Positions 1-7,912 of a stretch of DNA of 64,000 bases are shown piece after piece. The position numbers and the translations under genes are program-made. Numbering within the stretch: the first letter of the stretch is position 1; the number at the start of each line of letters is the position of its first letter. Origin of the DNA: Bacilli bacterium (GTDB lineage: Bacteria > Bacillota_I > Bacilli_A > RF39 > UBA660); the NCBI GenBank assembly GCA_017409785.1, contig JAFQSD010000002.1, positions 288,597 to 352,596 on the forward strand. Direction: 5' to 3'. A model generated the notes under the pieces. The model made no database searches, was not told the origin of the DNA, and worked only from the letters and a program-made list of their open reading frames with translations.

Positions 1-241
1 CATCAGAAAAACTTACATGAATGTGAACTCCATCTTCAGAAATAGTTCCTGTCATACTAACAATTTCATAATCTCTAACATTGTGATAAAACTTTTCCCC
101 ACCAGCAAGTCTAAAGTTTATTTCATAACAGCATCCAACACAAGCTCCAATTATTCCAGCCTTAATATTATTATCATTACAATATTTAACAATTTCTTTT
201 CTTAAATCCATTCCTTTAGTTAATCTAAACACATGCATCAT
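1..241 (-). CDS. PPC (DUF296) domain protein, 3' end outside window
   Basis: Partial gene: about 80 N-terminal codons are present and the rest lies beyond the left edge. The protein starts MMHVFRLTKGMDLRKEIV and contains an IIGACVGC segment, then a loop with VSMTGTISEDG and HIHVSFSD. This is the pattern of the PPC/DUF296 fold (plants and prokaryotes conserved domain), including the G-x-I...HIHxS motif near the trimer core. In bacteria such stand-alone PPC proteins are thought to bind DNA or small ligands; the precise role here is unknown. The start is set by an AGAGGTGAT ribosome-binding site about 7 nt upstream of ATG 241; a second ATG follows directly at 238. It lies downstream of the nrdG terminator and is probably transcribed separately. 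Confidence 0.75.
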   Translation of the reverse strand, partial: MMHVFRLTKGMDLRKEIVKYCNDNNIKAGIIGACVGCCYEINFRLAGGEKFYHNVRDYEIVSMTGTISEDGVHIHVSFSD

Positions 242-269
242 TCAATATCACCTCTAATTATATTATAAC

Positions 270-293
270 AAAAAAAAGAAGCATAAGCTTCTT
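270..293 (-). terminator. Terminator after nrdG1
   Basis: The inverted repeat AAGAAGC-ATAA-GCTTCTT is followed, on the minus strand, by a run of T residues. It overlaps the nrdG stop codon and closes the nrdD1 operon. Confidence 0.8.
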
Positions 294-840
294 AAATAAA
301 CATATAACTTGGTTTTTCATAGTGAGAAATCTTCTTATCTTCGGCATATTTCTCTACTAATACAACCTTTTCTTCTTTTAAACTTCTTTGTACATCAATA
401 ATTCTTTGATTTCTAGAACCTCTAAAATGTAAATCATAGCTTTTTTCTTCTAGAATAAATTTTCCATCTACTAAGACATCAATTTGTTCTAAAAGTTTTC
501 TATGTTTTGGATTTTGAAGCATTTTTTCATAAGTAAAGCCTGTATAACACCAAACATTAAGTCCCATCTCATGTGCAGCTTTACTTATCTCATAGCATGC
601 TTCGCTCTGACATACAGGATCTCCTCCTGATAAAGTTAATCCATCTTGATGCTTAATTTCTCTTAATGCATCAATTACCTCTTCCACATCAACTAAAACC
701 CCATCATTAAAGCTATGTGTTTGAGGATTGTGACATCCTTTGCAGGCATGAGGGCATCCCTGTGTCCATAACACAGTTCTTACCCCCTCACCATCTACAA
801 CTGAGTCTGCCTGTAAATCAGCAGCTAATCTAATTTGCAT
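292..840 (-). CDS. nrdG: Anaerobic ribonucleotide reductase activase NrdG (first copy)
   Basis: A 182-residue radical-SAM enzyme that uses a [4Fe-4S] cluster and S-adenosylmethionine to generate the glycyl radical on class III ribonucleotide reductase. The cluster motif CxxxCxxC is visible as CPHACKGC (Cys29, Cys33, Cys36), followed by the NrdG-type TLSGGDP segment and CYTGFTYE. The length is normal for NrdG. Its ATG overlaps the TAA of the 54-residue glycyl-radical ORF by one base (TAATG), so the two are translationally coupled. This is significant because NrdG would act on that peptide. It is the last gene of the nrdD-glycyl peptide-nrdG operon and is followed by a terminator. Confidence 0.95.
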   Translation of the reverse strand: MQIRLAADLQADSVVDGEGVRTVLWTQGCPHACKGCHNPQTHSFNDGVLVDVEEVIDALREIKHQDGLTLSGGDPVCQSEACYEISKAAHEMGLNVWCYTGFTYEKMLQNPKHRKLLEQIDVLVDGKFILEEKSYDLHFRGSRNQRIIDVQRSLKEEKVVLVEKYAEDKKISHYEKPSYMFI

Positions 841-1004
841 TATTTAGCGTTTTTCTTTAATAAGTCTTTATGTCCGCTATGTTTTACACGATCTCTTTCT
901 TCAGCTCTTTTACCATTATTGAATCTTGATACATCTCCTGCAAGATATCCTGTAACTCTTCTTATTCTTTCGAACCCTTGTCCTTCTCCTACTACTTTTT
1001 CCAT
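840..1004 (-). CDS. Separate glycyl-radical domain of class III RNR (54 aa)
   Basis: A 54-residue ORF between the large nrdD and nrdG. Residues 14-21 read IRRVTGYL, followed by RFNNGKRAEERDRVKH. This is the C-terminal glycyl-radical segment of NrdD; from memory, E. coli NrdD ends RRVCGYL...FNAGKQEEVKRRVKH. Gly19 is therefore the predicted radical glycine. The upstream 771-residue NrdD stops before this motif. The ORF has its own AAGGGAG ribosome-binding site and ATG. It is in the same frame as nrdD but separated by the nrdD TAA and a further in-frame TAG, so it is made as a distinct peptide. By inference it docks in the large subunit, as GrcA/YfiD does for pyruvate formate-lyase. Short database entries of this kind may exist; I could not check. 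Confidence 0.85.
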   Translation of the reverse strand: MEKVVGEGQGFERIRRVTGYLAGDVSRFNNGKRAEERDRVKHSGHKDLLKKNAK

Positions 1005-1037
1005 AAACTATTTCTCCCTTTTCTTTATATTTTTTAT

Positions 1038-3353
1038 TTATCTACCACAACACTCAGGTGCTGTAATTTTCTCCATTGGAACTCCCTCAAACTCTTTACG
1101 TCCACATCTAGGACATACATCATTGATAACTCCAACATAACCACAAACTGGGTCTCTATCTACTGGATGGTTAACTGCTCCATAACCAATTCCTACTTCT
1201 TTCATTGTTCTAATGATACTTTCGAATGCATCAACGTTAGCAGCAACATCTCCATCAACTTCGATATAAGAAATATGTCCACCATTTGTGAATTCATGAT
1301 ATGGTGCCTCAGTATGTAACTTGTCACTAATACTAATATTATAGTAAACAGGTACATGGAATGAGTTTGTATAATATTCTCTATCTGTAACTCCCTTAAT
1401 CTTTCCATAAATAGCTCTATCAATATTTGTAAATCTACCAGATAATCCTTCAGCTGGTGTAGCTAAACATGTAAAGTTTAAGTTATATTTCTTAGCATTT
1501 TCATCAATTCTATCTCTCATGAATTTAATGATTTCAATTCCTAATTTTTGACTCTTAGGATCTTCACCATGATGTTTACCAGTTAATGCTTTTAAACATT
1601 CTGCTAAACCAATAAATCCAGTTGATAATGAACCATGTTTCCAAACTTTTCTTAATCTATCTGTTGGTTTTAATTTTTCACCATTTGTCCATACACCTTG
1701 TCCTAGTAAGAATGGGAAGTTATAACAACGTTTATTACATTGTACTTCAAATCTTTCTAGTAATTGGTCACGAACTTTATCAATAATTTCTCCAAGTTCT
1801 TCATAGAACCCCTTCATATCTGCTTTATCTCTTTCACCTAAAGCAATACCATATTTAATACCAAGTCTTACTAAGTTAATAGTTGTAAATGAAAGATTTC
1901 CTCTTCCAGTAACTACTTGATTATCTGGAGAAGTAACATCTGCTACAACTCTTGTACGACAACCCATGTAAGAAACTTCTGTATTAACATCTCCTTCTTT
2001 ATAGAATGCTAAGTTAAATGGTGCATCTATAAATGCAAAGTTAGGGAAAAGTCTCTTAGCAGAAACTTCACATGCTAATCTGAATAAATCATAGTTCTTA
2101 TCTTCTTTATTAAAGTTAACTCCTTCTTTTACTTTAAAGATTGATACTGGGAAGATTGGTGTTTCACCATTTCCAAGTCCTCTTTCAGTTGCAAGTAAGA
2201 AGTTCTTAATTACCATTCTTCCTTCCGGAGAAGTATCAGTACCAAAGTTTACTGATGAGAATGGTACTTGAGCACCAGCTCTAGAATGCATTGTATTTAA
2301 ATTATGAATAAATGCTTCCATAGTTTGTTGAGTTGCTCTATCAGTTTTTTGTAAAGCTTTTTCATATCCTTTAACAAAAATTTCTTGAATTCTTTCACTA
2401 CCTTTTTGGTAATCACTAAATTCTTCTACATTTACTTCAATTGATTCTAATTTATCAATTTCACGAATAATTCTATCTACATTAACTACTGGTAAGAAAC
2501 CATCTAAATCTAAGAAATCATAAATTGTTTGTTTAAATTGTTTCTTAAATGTTTTTAAAACTCCAGGAGCTAAATAATAATCAAGTGCTGGTATTGCTTG
2601 TCCACCATGTTGATCATTTTGGTTTGCTTGAACAACAATTGCTGCAAGTGAACCATATGTTGAAATATCTTGTGGTGGTCTTACATATCCATGTCCAGTA
2701 TCAAATCCATTTTTAAATAATCTTTCTAGATTAATTTGACAACATGTTGTAGTTCCCATTGCTAGGAAGTCCATATCATGAATATGAATTGTACCATTAT
2801 CATGCATTGTTGCATATTCTGGTTTCATTAAATATGCTTTAGCAAACTCTTTAGAAACTGTAGCACCATATTGTAACATTGTACCCATTGGACTATTTCC
2901 ATCGATATTTGCATTTTCTCTCTTAGAATCTTCTTCATTAGCTGATTTTAATCCTAAGTTTTCTAATGATTTTAAAAATTTATGAGTCTTCTTATCTTCA
3001 AAGAATAATTGACGAGATTGATTTCTTCTTTCTCTATATTCAGAAAATGATTTATAAACATCTTCATATCCTTTATTTGATAATTCTTCTTCTATTAAAT
3101 CTTGAATTTCTTCAATCTTAATTTTATCTGTATCTTTAGAAAGTTTTTCAAGTCTTTTTAAAACAGCTTGATAAACTTTTTGTACATCCTTAGTAGTATA
3201 TTTTCTTTCTTTATCATCCTCATCAGTATCTACTTCAACACTATCGAACCCTTTTTTAATAGATAAAGCGATTTTTGTTTCATCAAAATCTACTTTCTTT
3301 CCATTTCTCTTAATTACAGTTAAATTTTCTAACTTGTCTACTACTTCATTCAT
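1038..3353 (-). CDS. nrdD: Class III ribonucleoside-triphosphate reductase, large part lacking the glycyl-radical tail
   Basis: A 771-residue anaerobic ribonucleotide reductase that makes deoxyribonucleotides from NTPs. An ATP-cone allosteric domain occupies roughly residues 11-105 (VIKRNGKKVDFDETKI). Active-site cysteines are visible in TTTCCQINL (about residue 200) and YMGCRTRVV (about 462). The C-terminus is a Cys-rich zinc-binding tail (VCGYVG...CPRCGRK...ECCGR). It ends with a TAA immediately after that tail, just where RxxGYL would normally follow, and the radical glycine is instead encoded by the next ORF (840-1004). It is the first gene of a three-gene operon. The start ATG 3353 has a GAGGT ribosome-binding site. 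The second NrdD in this window (4995-7145) is unsplit, so the split is specific to this locus. Confidence 0.95.
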   Translation of the reverse strand: MNEVVDKLENLTVIKRNGKKVDFDETKIALSIKKGFDSVEVDTDEDDKERKYTTKDVQKVYQAVLKRLEKLSKDTDKIKIEEIQDLIEEELSNKGYEDVYKSFSEYRERRNQSRQLFFEDKKTHKFLKSLENLGLKSANEEDSKRENANIDGNSPMGTMLQYGATVSKEFAKAYLMKPEYATMHDNGTIHIHDMDFLAMGTTTCCQINLERLFKNGFDTGHGYVRPPQDISTYGSLAAIVVQANQNDQHGGQAIPALDYYLAPGVLKTFKKQFKQTIYDFLDLDGFLPVVNVDRIIREIDKLESIEVNVEEFSDYQKGSERIQEIFVKGYEKALQKTDRATQQTMEAFIHNLNTMHSRAGAQVPFSSVNFGTDTSPEGRMVIKNFLLATERGLGNGETPIFPVSIFKVKEGVNFNKEDKNYDLFRLACEVSAKRLFPNFAFIDAPFNLAFYKEGDVNTEVSYMGCRTRVVADVTSPDNQVVTGRGNLSFTTINLVRLGIKYGIALGERDKADMKGFYEELGEIIDKVRDQLLERFEVQCNKRCYNFPFLLGQGVWTNGEKLKPTDRLRKVWKHGSLSTGFIGLAECLKALTGKHHGEDPKSQKLGIEIIKFMRDRIDENAKKYNLNFTCLATPAEGLSGRFTNIDRAIYGKIKGVTDREYYTNSFHVPVYYNISISDKLHTEAPYHEFTNGGHISYIEVDGDVAANVDAFESIIRTMKEVGIGYGAVNHPVDRDPVCGYVGVINDVCPRCGRKEFEGVPMEKITAPECCGR

Positions 3354-3679
3354 AAATTTACCTCACATATTTCTTTCTCTTTCTAATTTCATTTTAAAGA
3401 GAAATTTTTACTTTTACAACTACTATTTTTACTATTTTTTTACCCCATTTATTCTTTTCGTTGATATATAAGGAAAACATCAAAAAATTATTTTTGTTCG
3501 ATTTACGACAATTGACAAAATTATACAATTAGAAAAAATGATTTTTCCTAATTTTTAAATTTTTACATTTTGTTATTAACAGAATTTCCTTATTTTTCAA
3601 CAAATTACAAGTTTGCATTTTTTCTTTTTTTAGAAAAATAAGAAAATTCATTTTTTTATTTTTTTGATTTTTTTGTTTT
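3354..3679. other. AT-rich intergenic region with nrdD1 leader
   Basis: This gap holds the promoter of the nrdD1 operon near its left end and long T-rich tracts (about 3590-3680) downstream of dut. The tracts include a weak TTTTTCT/AGAAAAA-type hairpin that may end the dut transcript. I see no credible gene. A partial ORF readable on the minus strand (3529-3726) is low-complexity and overlaps dut out of frame. Confidence 0.6.
3391..3419 (-). promoter_or_regulatory. Probable promoter of the nrdD1-glycyl peptide-nrdG1 operon
   Basis: On the minus strand, TTGTAA (3414-3419) and TAAAAT (3391-3396) are separated by exactly 17 bp, matching a sigma-A-type -35/-10 pair. They lie about 40 bp upstream of the nrdD start. 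No second copy of the palindrome seen near nrdD2 was found here. Confidence 0.5.
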
Positions 3680-4135
3680 TTATTTATCTGTAGAACCAAA
3701 TCCACCAGTACGTGTACCAGTAGCATTATCGTTATCTACAACTAAATATTTTTGGAACATTACTTGACCAATAACATCTCCTTTTTTAACTTCAATATCA
3801 TGGTCACTACAATTAAAATATGCAAAGTAAAAATGTCCATCATTATTTTCATTTTCATAATAGTCGGCATCTATTAATCCAACACTATTTGCTAGTATAA
3901 ATCCTTTTTTAGGACCACTACTACGATTTAATAATAAATAACATTCATCATCCATACAATAAGCTTTTAATCCTGTCGGAATAAGTGTAGGCTTACAGCC
4001 TGGCGTAAACATTGGAATAATAATGTCCTCTGCAGCCTCAACATCATATCCAGCAGAACGTGCCGTTTTTCTAACAGGTAAATTTATCCCCTTATCTTCC
4101 CATCCTTTAGCAACTTCAAATCCTCTTTGTCTCAT
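3680..4135 (-). CDS. dut: dUTP diphosphatase
   Basis: About 151 residues of trimeric dUTPase, which hydrolyses dUTP to dUMP and pyrophosphate, keeping uracil out of DNA and supplying dTMP synthesis. Visible motifs are SAGYDVEAAED (motif 1), RSSGPKKG (motif 2), NSVGLIDADYY (motif 3) and the C-terminal RTGGFGST arm (motif 5). A longer reading from 4156 is possible, but the start at 4135 is preferred. There the ATG overlaps the TGA of nrdG2 (ATGA) and is preceded by GGGAGAAG at proper spacing, whereas 4156 has no ribosome-binding site. It is the last gene of the nrdD2-orf-nrdG2-dut nucleotide operon. Confidence 0.93.
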   Translation of the reverse strand: MRQRGFEVAKGWEDKGINLPVRKTARSAGYDVEAAEDIIIPMFTPGCKPTLIPTGLKAYCMDDECYLLLNRSSGPKKGFILANSVGLIDADYYENENNDGHFYFAYFNCSDHDIEVKKGDVIGQVMFQKYLVVDNDNATGTRTGGFGSTDK

Positions 4136-4677
4136 ACTTCTTCTCCCTCTAACCATTTATTATTATCTATATATAATACTTTCTTATCTAATTCTAAACT
4201 CTTCTTAACATCAATAATATTTTGATTACTACTACCTACATATTGTAGTTTTTCTAAAGCAAGTCTAAGCACAAACTTCCCATCAAGTAATACATCAATA
4301 TTATTAATAATATCTTTCAAATTATTATCTTTATCCATTTGAGGAATTAACTCTTCCCAAATAAAGCCTGTATAACACCAAATTGTTTTATTTGGATATT
4401 TTTCTTTTACTTCTTTAACTAAACTAGCAATTACCTCACGACTTTCAGGAAATAACGGATCTCCTCCTGACAAAGTAAGTCCACTACACCAGTCATGATC
4501 TAGTTCATCGAATATTTCTTTCTTAGCAGCATCATCAAATATAAGTCCATCATCTTTATTCCATGTGACAGCATTATGACATCCAGGACATTTATGACTA
4601 CAACCACTTGTCCAAAGAACTACTCTTAACCCTTCTCCATTCAGCATATCTGCTTTAGTTATATTATGATATTTCAT
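4132..4677 (-). CDS. nrdG: Anaerobic ribonucleotide reductase activase NrdG (second copy)
   Basis: A 181-residue radical-SAM activase for the second NrdD. The cluster motif is CSHKCPGC (Cys26, Cys30, Cys33), followed by TLSGGDPLFPESR and CYTGFIWEEL. It is clearly diverged from the first NrdG, as expected if each activase serves its own reductase. It overlaps its upstream neighbour by four bases and ends in TGA overlapping the dut start (ATGA). This shows that TGA is a stop codon in this organism. Confidence 0.95.
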   Translation of the reverse strand: MKYHNITKADMLNGEGLRVVLWTSGCSHKCPGCHNAVTWNKDDGLIFDDAAKKEIFDELDHDWCSGLTLSGGDPLFPESREVIASLVKEVKEKYPNKTIWCYTGFIWEELIPQMDKDNNLKDIINNIDVLLDGKFVLRLALEKLQYVGSSNQNIIDVKKSLELDKKVLYIDNNKWLEGEEV

Positions 4678-4994
4678 AATCTACTTACCTCGCCCTTACT
4701 ATAATAAAGGACTGGTTTATTTAAAAATAAAGCATGATCTCTTTGAGCCTTTGTAGAATTCCCCATATAACCATCTACATCAACCACTACAACAATATCA
4801 CTATGATTTATTTTTAATTTTGTAGCAACGTCAATAATCTCTTTTGCTTTCTTACCACATCCAGGTTTATCACCAGATTGATTATAAACAAGTGGAGAAA
4901 ATATTAAATAACCTTTTAAAGTTAAACTTTCTTCTAATTCTCTAAACGTACTTTCAAATTTTGTACTTCCAATTAAACATACTACAGAATACAT
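4674..4994 (-). CDS. Nucleoside 2-deoxyribosyltransferase-like protein
   Basis: 106 residues with a Rossmann-like pattern: VVCLIGSTKF at the N-terminus, LKGYLIFSPLVY, DIVVVVDVDGYMGNSTKAQRDHA and LNKPVLYY. The GSTKF opening and the GYMGNSTxxxxxHA block resemble the small nucleoside 2-deoxyribosyltransferase/DUF4406-type proteins found in phage and bacterial nucleotide clusters. These move deoxyribose between bases or hydrolyse nucleotides. The assignment to the fold is fairly safe; the reaction is inferred from the location between nrdD2 and nrdG2. Its ATG follows the nrdD2 TAA directly and its TGA overlaps the nrdG2 start. Confidence 0.65.
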   Translation of the reverse strand: MYSVVCLIGSTKFESTFRELEESLTLKGYLIFSPLVYNQSGDKPGCGKKAKEIIDVATKLKINHSDIVVVVDVDGYMGNSTKAQRDHALFLNKPVLYYSKGEVSRL

Positions 4995-7145
4995 TTACAT
5001 CGACTTCCTTTCAGAAATTTCTTTCATCTTTGCGTCCCCTAACATTGTGTCTCCATGAACTCTTGAAAAAGATAAATATCCATTCATACGATCAATCTTA
5101 GTTAAATCACTACTTCCACATTTTGGACAAGTATCCATTTCTAACTCTTCATGACCACAATTATTACAATAAGCAAGAGAAAGATTAACTCCTTCATAGA
5201 AACCTTTTTCCATAGCTCTTTCAATATACGTAAGCATAGCCTTGCGATTATAACTTAAATTATATCTAACATATTGAATTCTTCCGCCTTTACAAAATTC
5301 CCAAAATCTTTCTTCTAAATCTTGTTTTTCAATTCCAGTAATATCTTCCCACACTCCACAATGGAAACTATTAGAAACATATTCTCTAGAACTTACTCCT
5401 TCAATAATTCCATATTTCTTTCTAAATTGTTTTATTTGAAGACCACATAAACTCTCCGCAGGAGTACCATATATTGCATATAAAATATTATCTTCTTTCT
5501 TAAATTCCAAAGTTTTATCATTAATATACTTTAATGTCTCCAAGGCAAATTCACCATCTTCAACAATACTTTTACCATTATATAAAACTTGTAATTCATT
5601 TAATGCTGTAATTCCATATGAAGCAGTACATGATTTCATTACTGATTCAATTGACTCCTCAGGCTTTAAATTACCTCCATAAAAGCCTCCTTGGCAATAA
5701 GCCAAAGGATTAGTAGATGCTTTTCTCTTAGCCAAATATTTATAAGTTCTAATATGAATCTTACGAATCATTTGTAAATAATAATCTAACACTTCATAGA
5801 AATCTTTTTGTTCTTCTCTTGCCTTCGCAAGTATCATTGGTAAATGAAGTGATATAGCTCCTATATTAAATCTACCAATAAATACAGGTTTGTCATCTTT
5901 ATCAGCAGGTTCCATTCCACCTTTTTCAAACCAAGGACTTAAGAACGCTCTGCATCCCATAGGGCTAACAATTCTTCCATACTTTTTATACATTTCAGGA
6001 ACATAGCCTTCACCAGTCAATGATAAATAATCTGGATACATTGTCTTTTCACTACATTTTATTGCACTAAGAAAATTATCTCTTAATTCTTTACCATCTC
6101 CATGTAAATTCTTATCATATAAGAATACTAATTTTGGAAACAAAGTTGGTTTCTTAAATCCCTTTTTCCCTTGTCCCTCCCTATGAACATCTAACATAGT
6201 TTTAGTAATCATTCTTGCAAATTTATCTGTATCAACACCAAATGTAAATGTTACAAAGGGATAATCTCCTCTACTTGAACTTACAGTATTTAACTTATAT
6301 TCAATCCCTTGATATCCTTGTTCACATTCTCGAATAGTTTTCTTCCAAGCATATTCTTCTGCTTCTTCTTTGTATTCTTTACCCTTAATTTCTAAATATT
6401 CATCATAATATTTTTCATAAGATAACTTAGCATATTTCTTTAAAACAGTATCAACTTCCGCAACAGTAAATCCACCATACTGCATAGCAGTTGTATTAAT
6501 AATAACATCACCCATTACATTAAAAGCAGTTTGTAATCCTTTTGGTTCTGTATACCAAATATTACTCATTTCAAACCCATCTTTTAATACATTAGCCATA
6601 TCAAATAGACAACAATTCATTGTATCTCTTCTAAAACTCATATCATGAATATAAATATATCCATCTTTACAAGCTTCGATCTCTGCAGCTGTTAAAAAGA
6701 ATTTTTTATATAATTCTTTATTTAAACTGTTATAGATTAAACATCTTTGTGTTGTAACTAAAGCACTATCCATATTAGCGCAATCCTTATCACCAATATA
6801 AGTAATAACTTGTGCTTTCTTATAAACTTTATCAAGTATATGAACTATCTCCCTCTTATAGTCTCTATACTCACGATAACTTTTAGCAACTAATGGATTT
6901 ACTCTTTCAAGCGCTGCTTCACAACAACTATGAACTTGTTCAACAGTTGGATTAGTAGTTTGTGTTTCCAAAAGTTCACGAACAAGTTTAACAATTTTAT
7001 CAAGTGCTGCATCTGTTAAATCTACCATTACTCTCTCGGCACTAGAAGAGCAAGCAGCTTTAACACGTTCAGGATCAAATTCTTCAAGATTACCATTTCT
7101 TTTAATAATCATGATTTTCTTTAATTCTTTTCTATTTCTTCCCAT
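4995..7145 (-). CDS. nrdD: Class III ribonucleoside-triphosphate reductase, complete (second copy)
   Basis: A 716-residue anaerobic ribonucleotide reductase. An N-terminal ATP cone begins IIKRNGNLEEFDPERV. Active-site cysteines lie in RRDTMNCCLFDMAN and PMGCRAFLSP. The C-terminal zinc site CNNCGHEE...CPKCGSSD is followed in the same chain by DRMNGYL, with Gly689 as the radical glycine. So this copy, unlike the first, carries its own glycyl-radical domain, although the sequence after it lacks the FNNGKRAE segment. The start at 7145 is chosen because GGAGGT lies 6 nt upstream; an in-frame GTG at 7169 precedes that site and has none. It heads the operon with the deoxyribosyltransferase-like gene, nrdG2 and dut. 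Confidence 0.95.
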   Translation of the reverse strand: MGRNRKELKKIMIIKRNGNLEEFDPERVKAACSSSAERVMVDLTDAALDKIVKLVRELLETQTTNPTVEQVHSCCEAALERVNPLVAKSYREYRDYKREIVHILDKVYKKAQVITYIGDKDCANMDSALVTTQRCLIYNSLNKELYKKFFLTAAEIEACKDGYIYIHDMSFRRDTMNCCLFDMANVLKDGFEMSNIWYTEPKGLQTAFNVMGDVIINTTAMQYGGFTVAEVDTVLKKYAKLSYEKYYDEYLEIKGKEYKEEAEEYAWKKTIRECEQGYQGIEYKLNTVSSSRGDYPFVTFTFGVDTDKFARMITKTMLDVHREGQGKKGFKKPTLFPKLVFLYDKNLHGDGKELRDNFLSAIKCSEKTMYPDYLSLTGEGYVPEMYKKYGRIVSPMGCRAFLSPWFEKGGMEPADKDDKPVFIGRFNIGAISLHLPMILAKAREEQKDFYEVLDYYLQMIRKIHIRTYKYLAKRKASTNPLAYCQGGFYGGNLKPEESIESVMKSCTASYGITALNELQVLYNGKSIVEDGEFALETLKYINDKTLEFKKEDNILYAIYGTPAESLCGLQIKQFRKKYGIIEGVSSREYVSNSFHCGVWEDITGIEKQDLEERFWEFCKGGRIQYVRYNLSYNRKAMLTYIERAMEKGFYEGVNLSLAYCNNCGHEELEMDTCPKCGSSDLTKIDRMNGYLSFSRVHGDTMLGDAKMKEISERKSM

Positions 7146-7197
7146 CTTTTTACCTCCGCTATACTTCACATTTTACCCCAATTTCACTTTTTTAAAT

Positions 7198-7211
7198 GTT
7201 GCATTTGCAAC
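7198..7211. promoter_or_regulatory. Perfect palindrome between nrdD2 and the Crp/Fnr gene
   Basis: GTTGCATTTGCAAC is a perfect 6-2-6 inverted repeat in the divergent intergenic region. It overlaps the -35 element of the regulator gene and lies about 53 bp upstream of nrdD2. The position suggests an operator for the adjacent Crp/Fnr-family protein. The half-site spacing differs from the classical FNR box (TTGAT-N4-ATCAA), so this is inference. Confidence 0.5.
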
Positions 7212-7233
7212 TAAAAACAAAACTTGTTATAAT
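7205..7233 (+). promoter_or_regulatory. Promoter of the Crp/Fnr regulator gene
   Basis: TTGCAA (7205-7210) and TATAAT (7228-7233) are separated by 17 bp, a near-consensus sigma-A promoter. The -35 hexamer lies inside the palindrome at 7198-7211, which points to autoregulation. Confidence 0.7.
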
Positions 7234-7255
7234 AATTTTTAATGGAGGTGTAAAT

Positions 7256-7882
7256 ATGGTTGAAAACACAATAAATGAACGACTTTTACAATTTAGAAAG
7301 AATCTGTCAAAGTGTGTAAATGTCACCACAAAACAATATACAAACAAAGAATTAATATTAAGCCATGCACCTATCAAAAAACGTATTGGTTTTATTACCT
7401 ATGGAAAAGCCTTCATTATAAAAACAGATATTGATGGTAACACTACTATTATGAGAGAACTAAAAGAAAATGATATTTTCTCAAATCTATTCTTTCAAAA
7501 TTCTGAAGATGAAATTAATATAATAAGTAATGAATATACCGAAGTAACATTTATTGACTATTATTCAACATTAAAAAACTGTCACTTAAATTGTCCGTTT
7601 CACACTAACTTAGTAATTCAATTATTTGAATTACTCATCGAAGATAATCGTCAACAAAATGAAAAGATTGAATTACTTTCAAAACGTTCTGTTAGAGAAA
7701 AACTAATTTTCTTCTTAAAACGACGTACAAATAAAGATAATATTTTTAAGGTAACTACATCATATAAAGCAATTGCCGAATATATAGCAGTTGATAGAAG
7801 TAATTTAATGCGTGAACTTAATAAAATGGAACAAGAAGGATTAATAAAAAAAGAAGGAAGAATTATCAAATTATATATTTAA
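7256..7882 (+). CDS. Crp/Fnr-family transcriptional regulator
   Basis: 208 residues, the usual size of a Crp/Fnr protein. The N-terminal half fits a cyclic-nucleotide-binding-like beta-roll (GFITYGKAFIIKTDIDGN, LKENDIFSNLFF). The C-terminal half has a winged helix-turn-helix with the recognition region YKAIAEYIAVDRSNLMRELNKMEQEGLI (about 170-197). No N-terminal Cys cluster like that of E. coli FNR is present; a CHLNC pair occurs about residue 110. The start ATG 7256 follows TGGAGGTG. It is divergent from the nrdD2 operon and flanks the shared palindrome, so control of anaerobic deoxynucleotide synthesis and of its own gene is the simplest inference. Its effector is unknown. Confidence 0.85.
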   Translation: MVENTINERLLQFRKNLSKCVNVTTKQYTNKELILSHAPIKKRIGFITYGKAFIIKTDIDGNTTIMRELKENDIFSNLFFQNSEDEINIISNEYTEVTFIDYYSTLKNCHLNCPFHTNLVIQLFELLIEDNRQQNEKIELLSKRSVREKLIFFLKRRTNKDNIFKVTTSYKAIAEYIAVDRSNLMRELNKMEQEGLIKKEGRIIKLYI

Positions 7883-7912
7883 TGTTATAATTAGATTATC
7901 AGGAGGTTTATT

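Noticed and set aside
17-205. Plus-strand ORF over the PPC gene
   Set aside because: It is antisense to the recognisable PPC/DUF296 gene, Ile/Asn-rich and lacks a ribosome-binding site.
840-3353. Split nrdD explained as programmed frameshift or stop-codon readthrough
   Set aside because: The glycyl-radical ORF is in the same frame but lies behind TAA and a second in-frame TAG, and it has its own ribosome-binding site and ATG, so independent initiation is simpler.
3529-3726. Minus-strand ORF of 65 codons after dut
   Set aside because: Low-complexity Lys/Asn-rich translation, overlaps dut out of frame, no ribosome-binding site; it reflects T-rich intergenic DNA.
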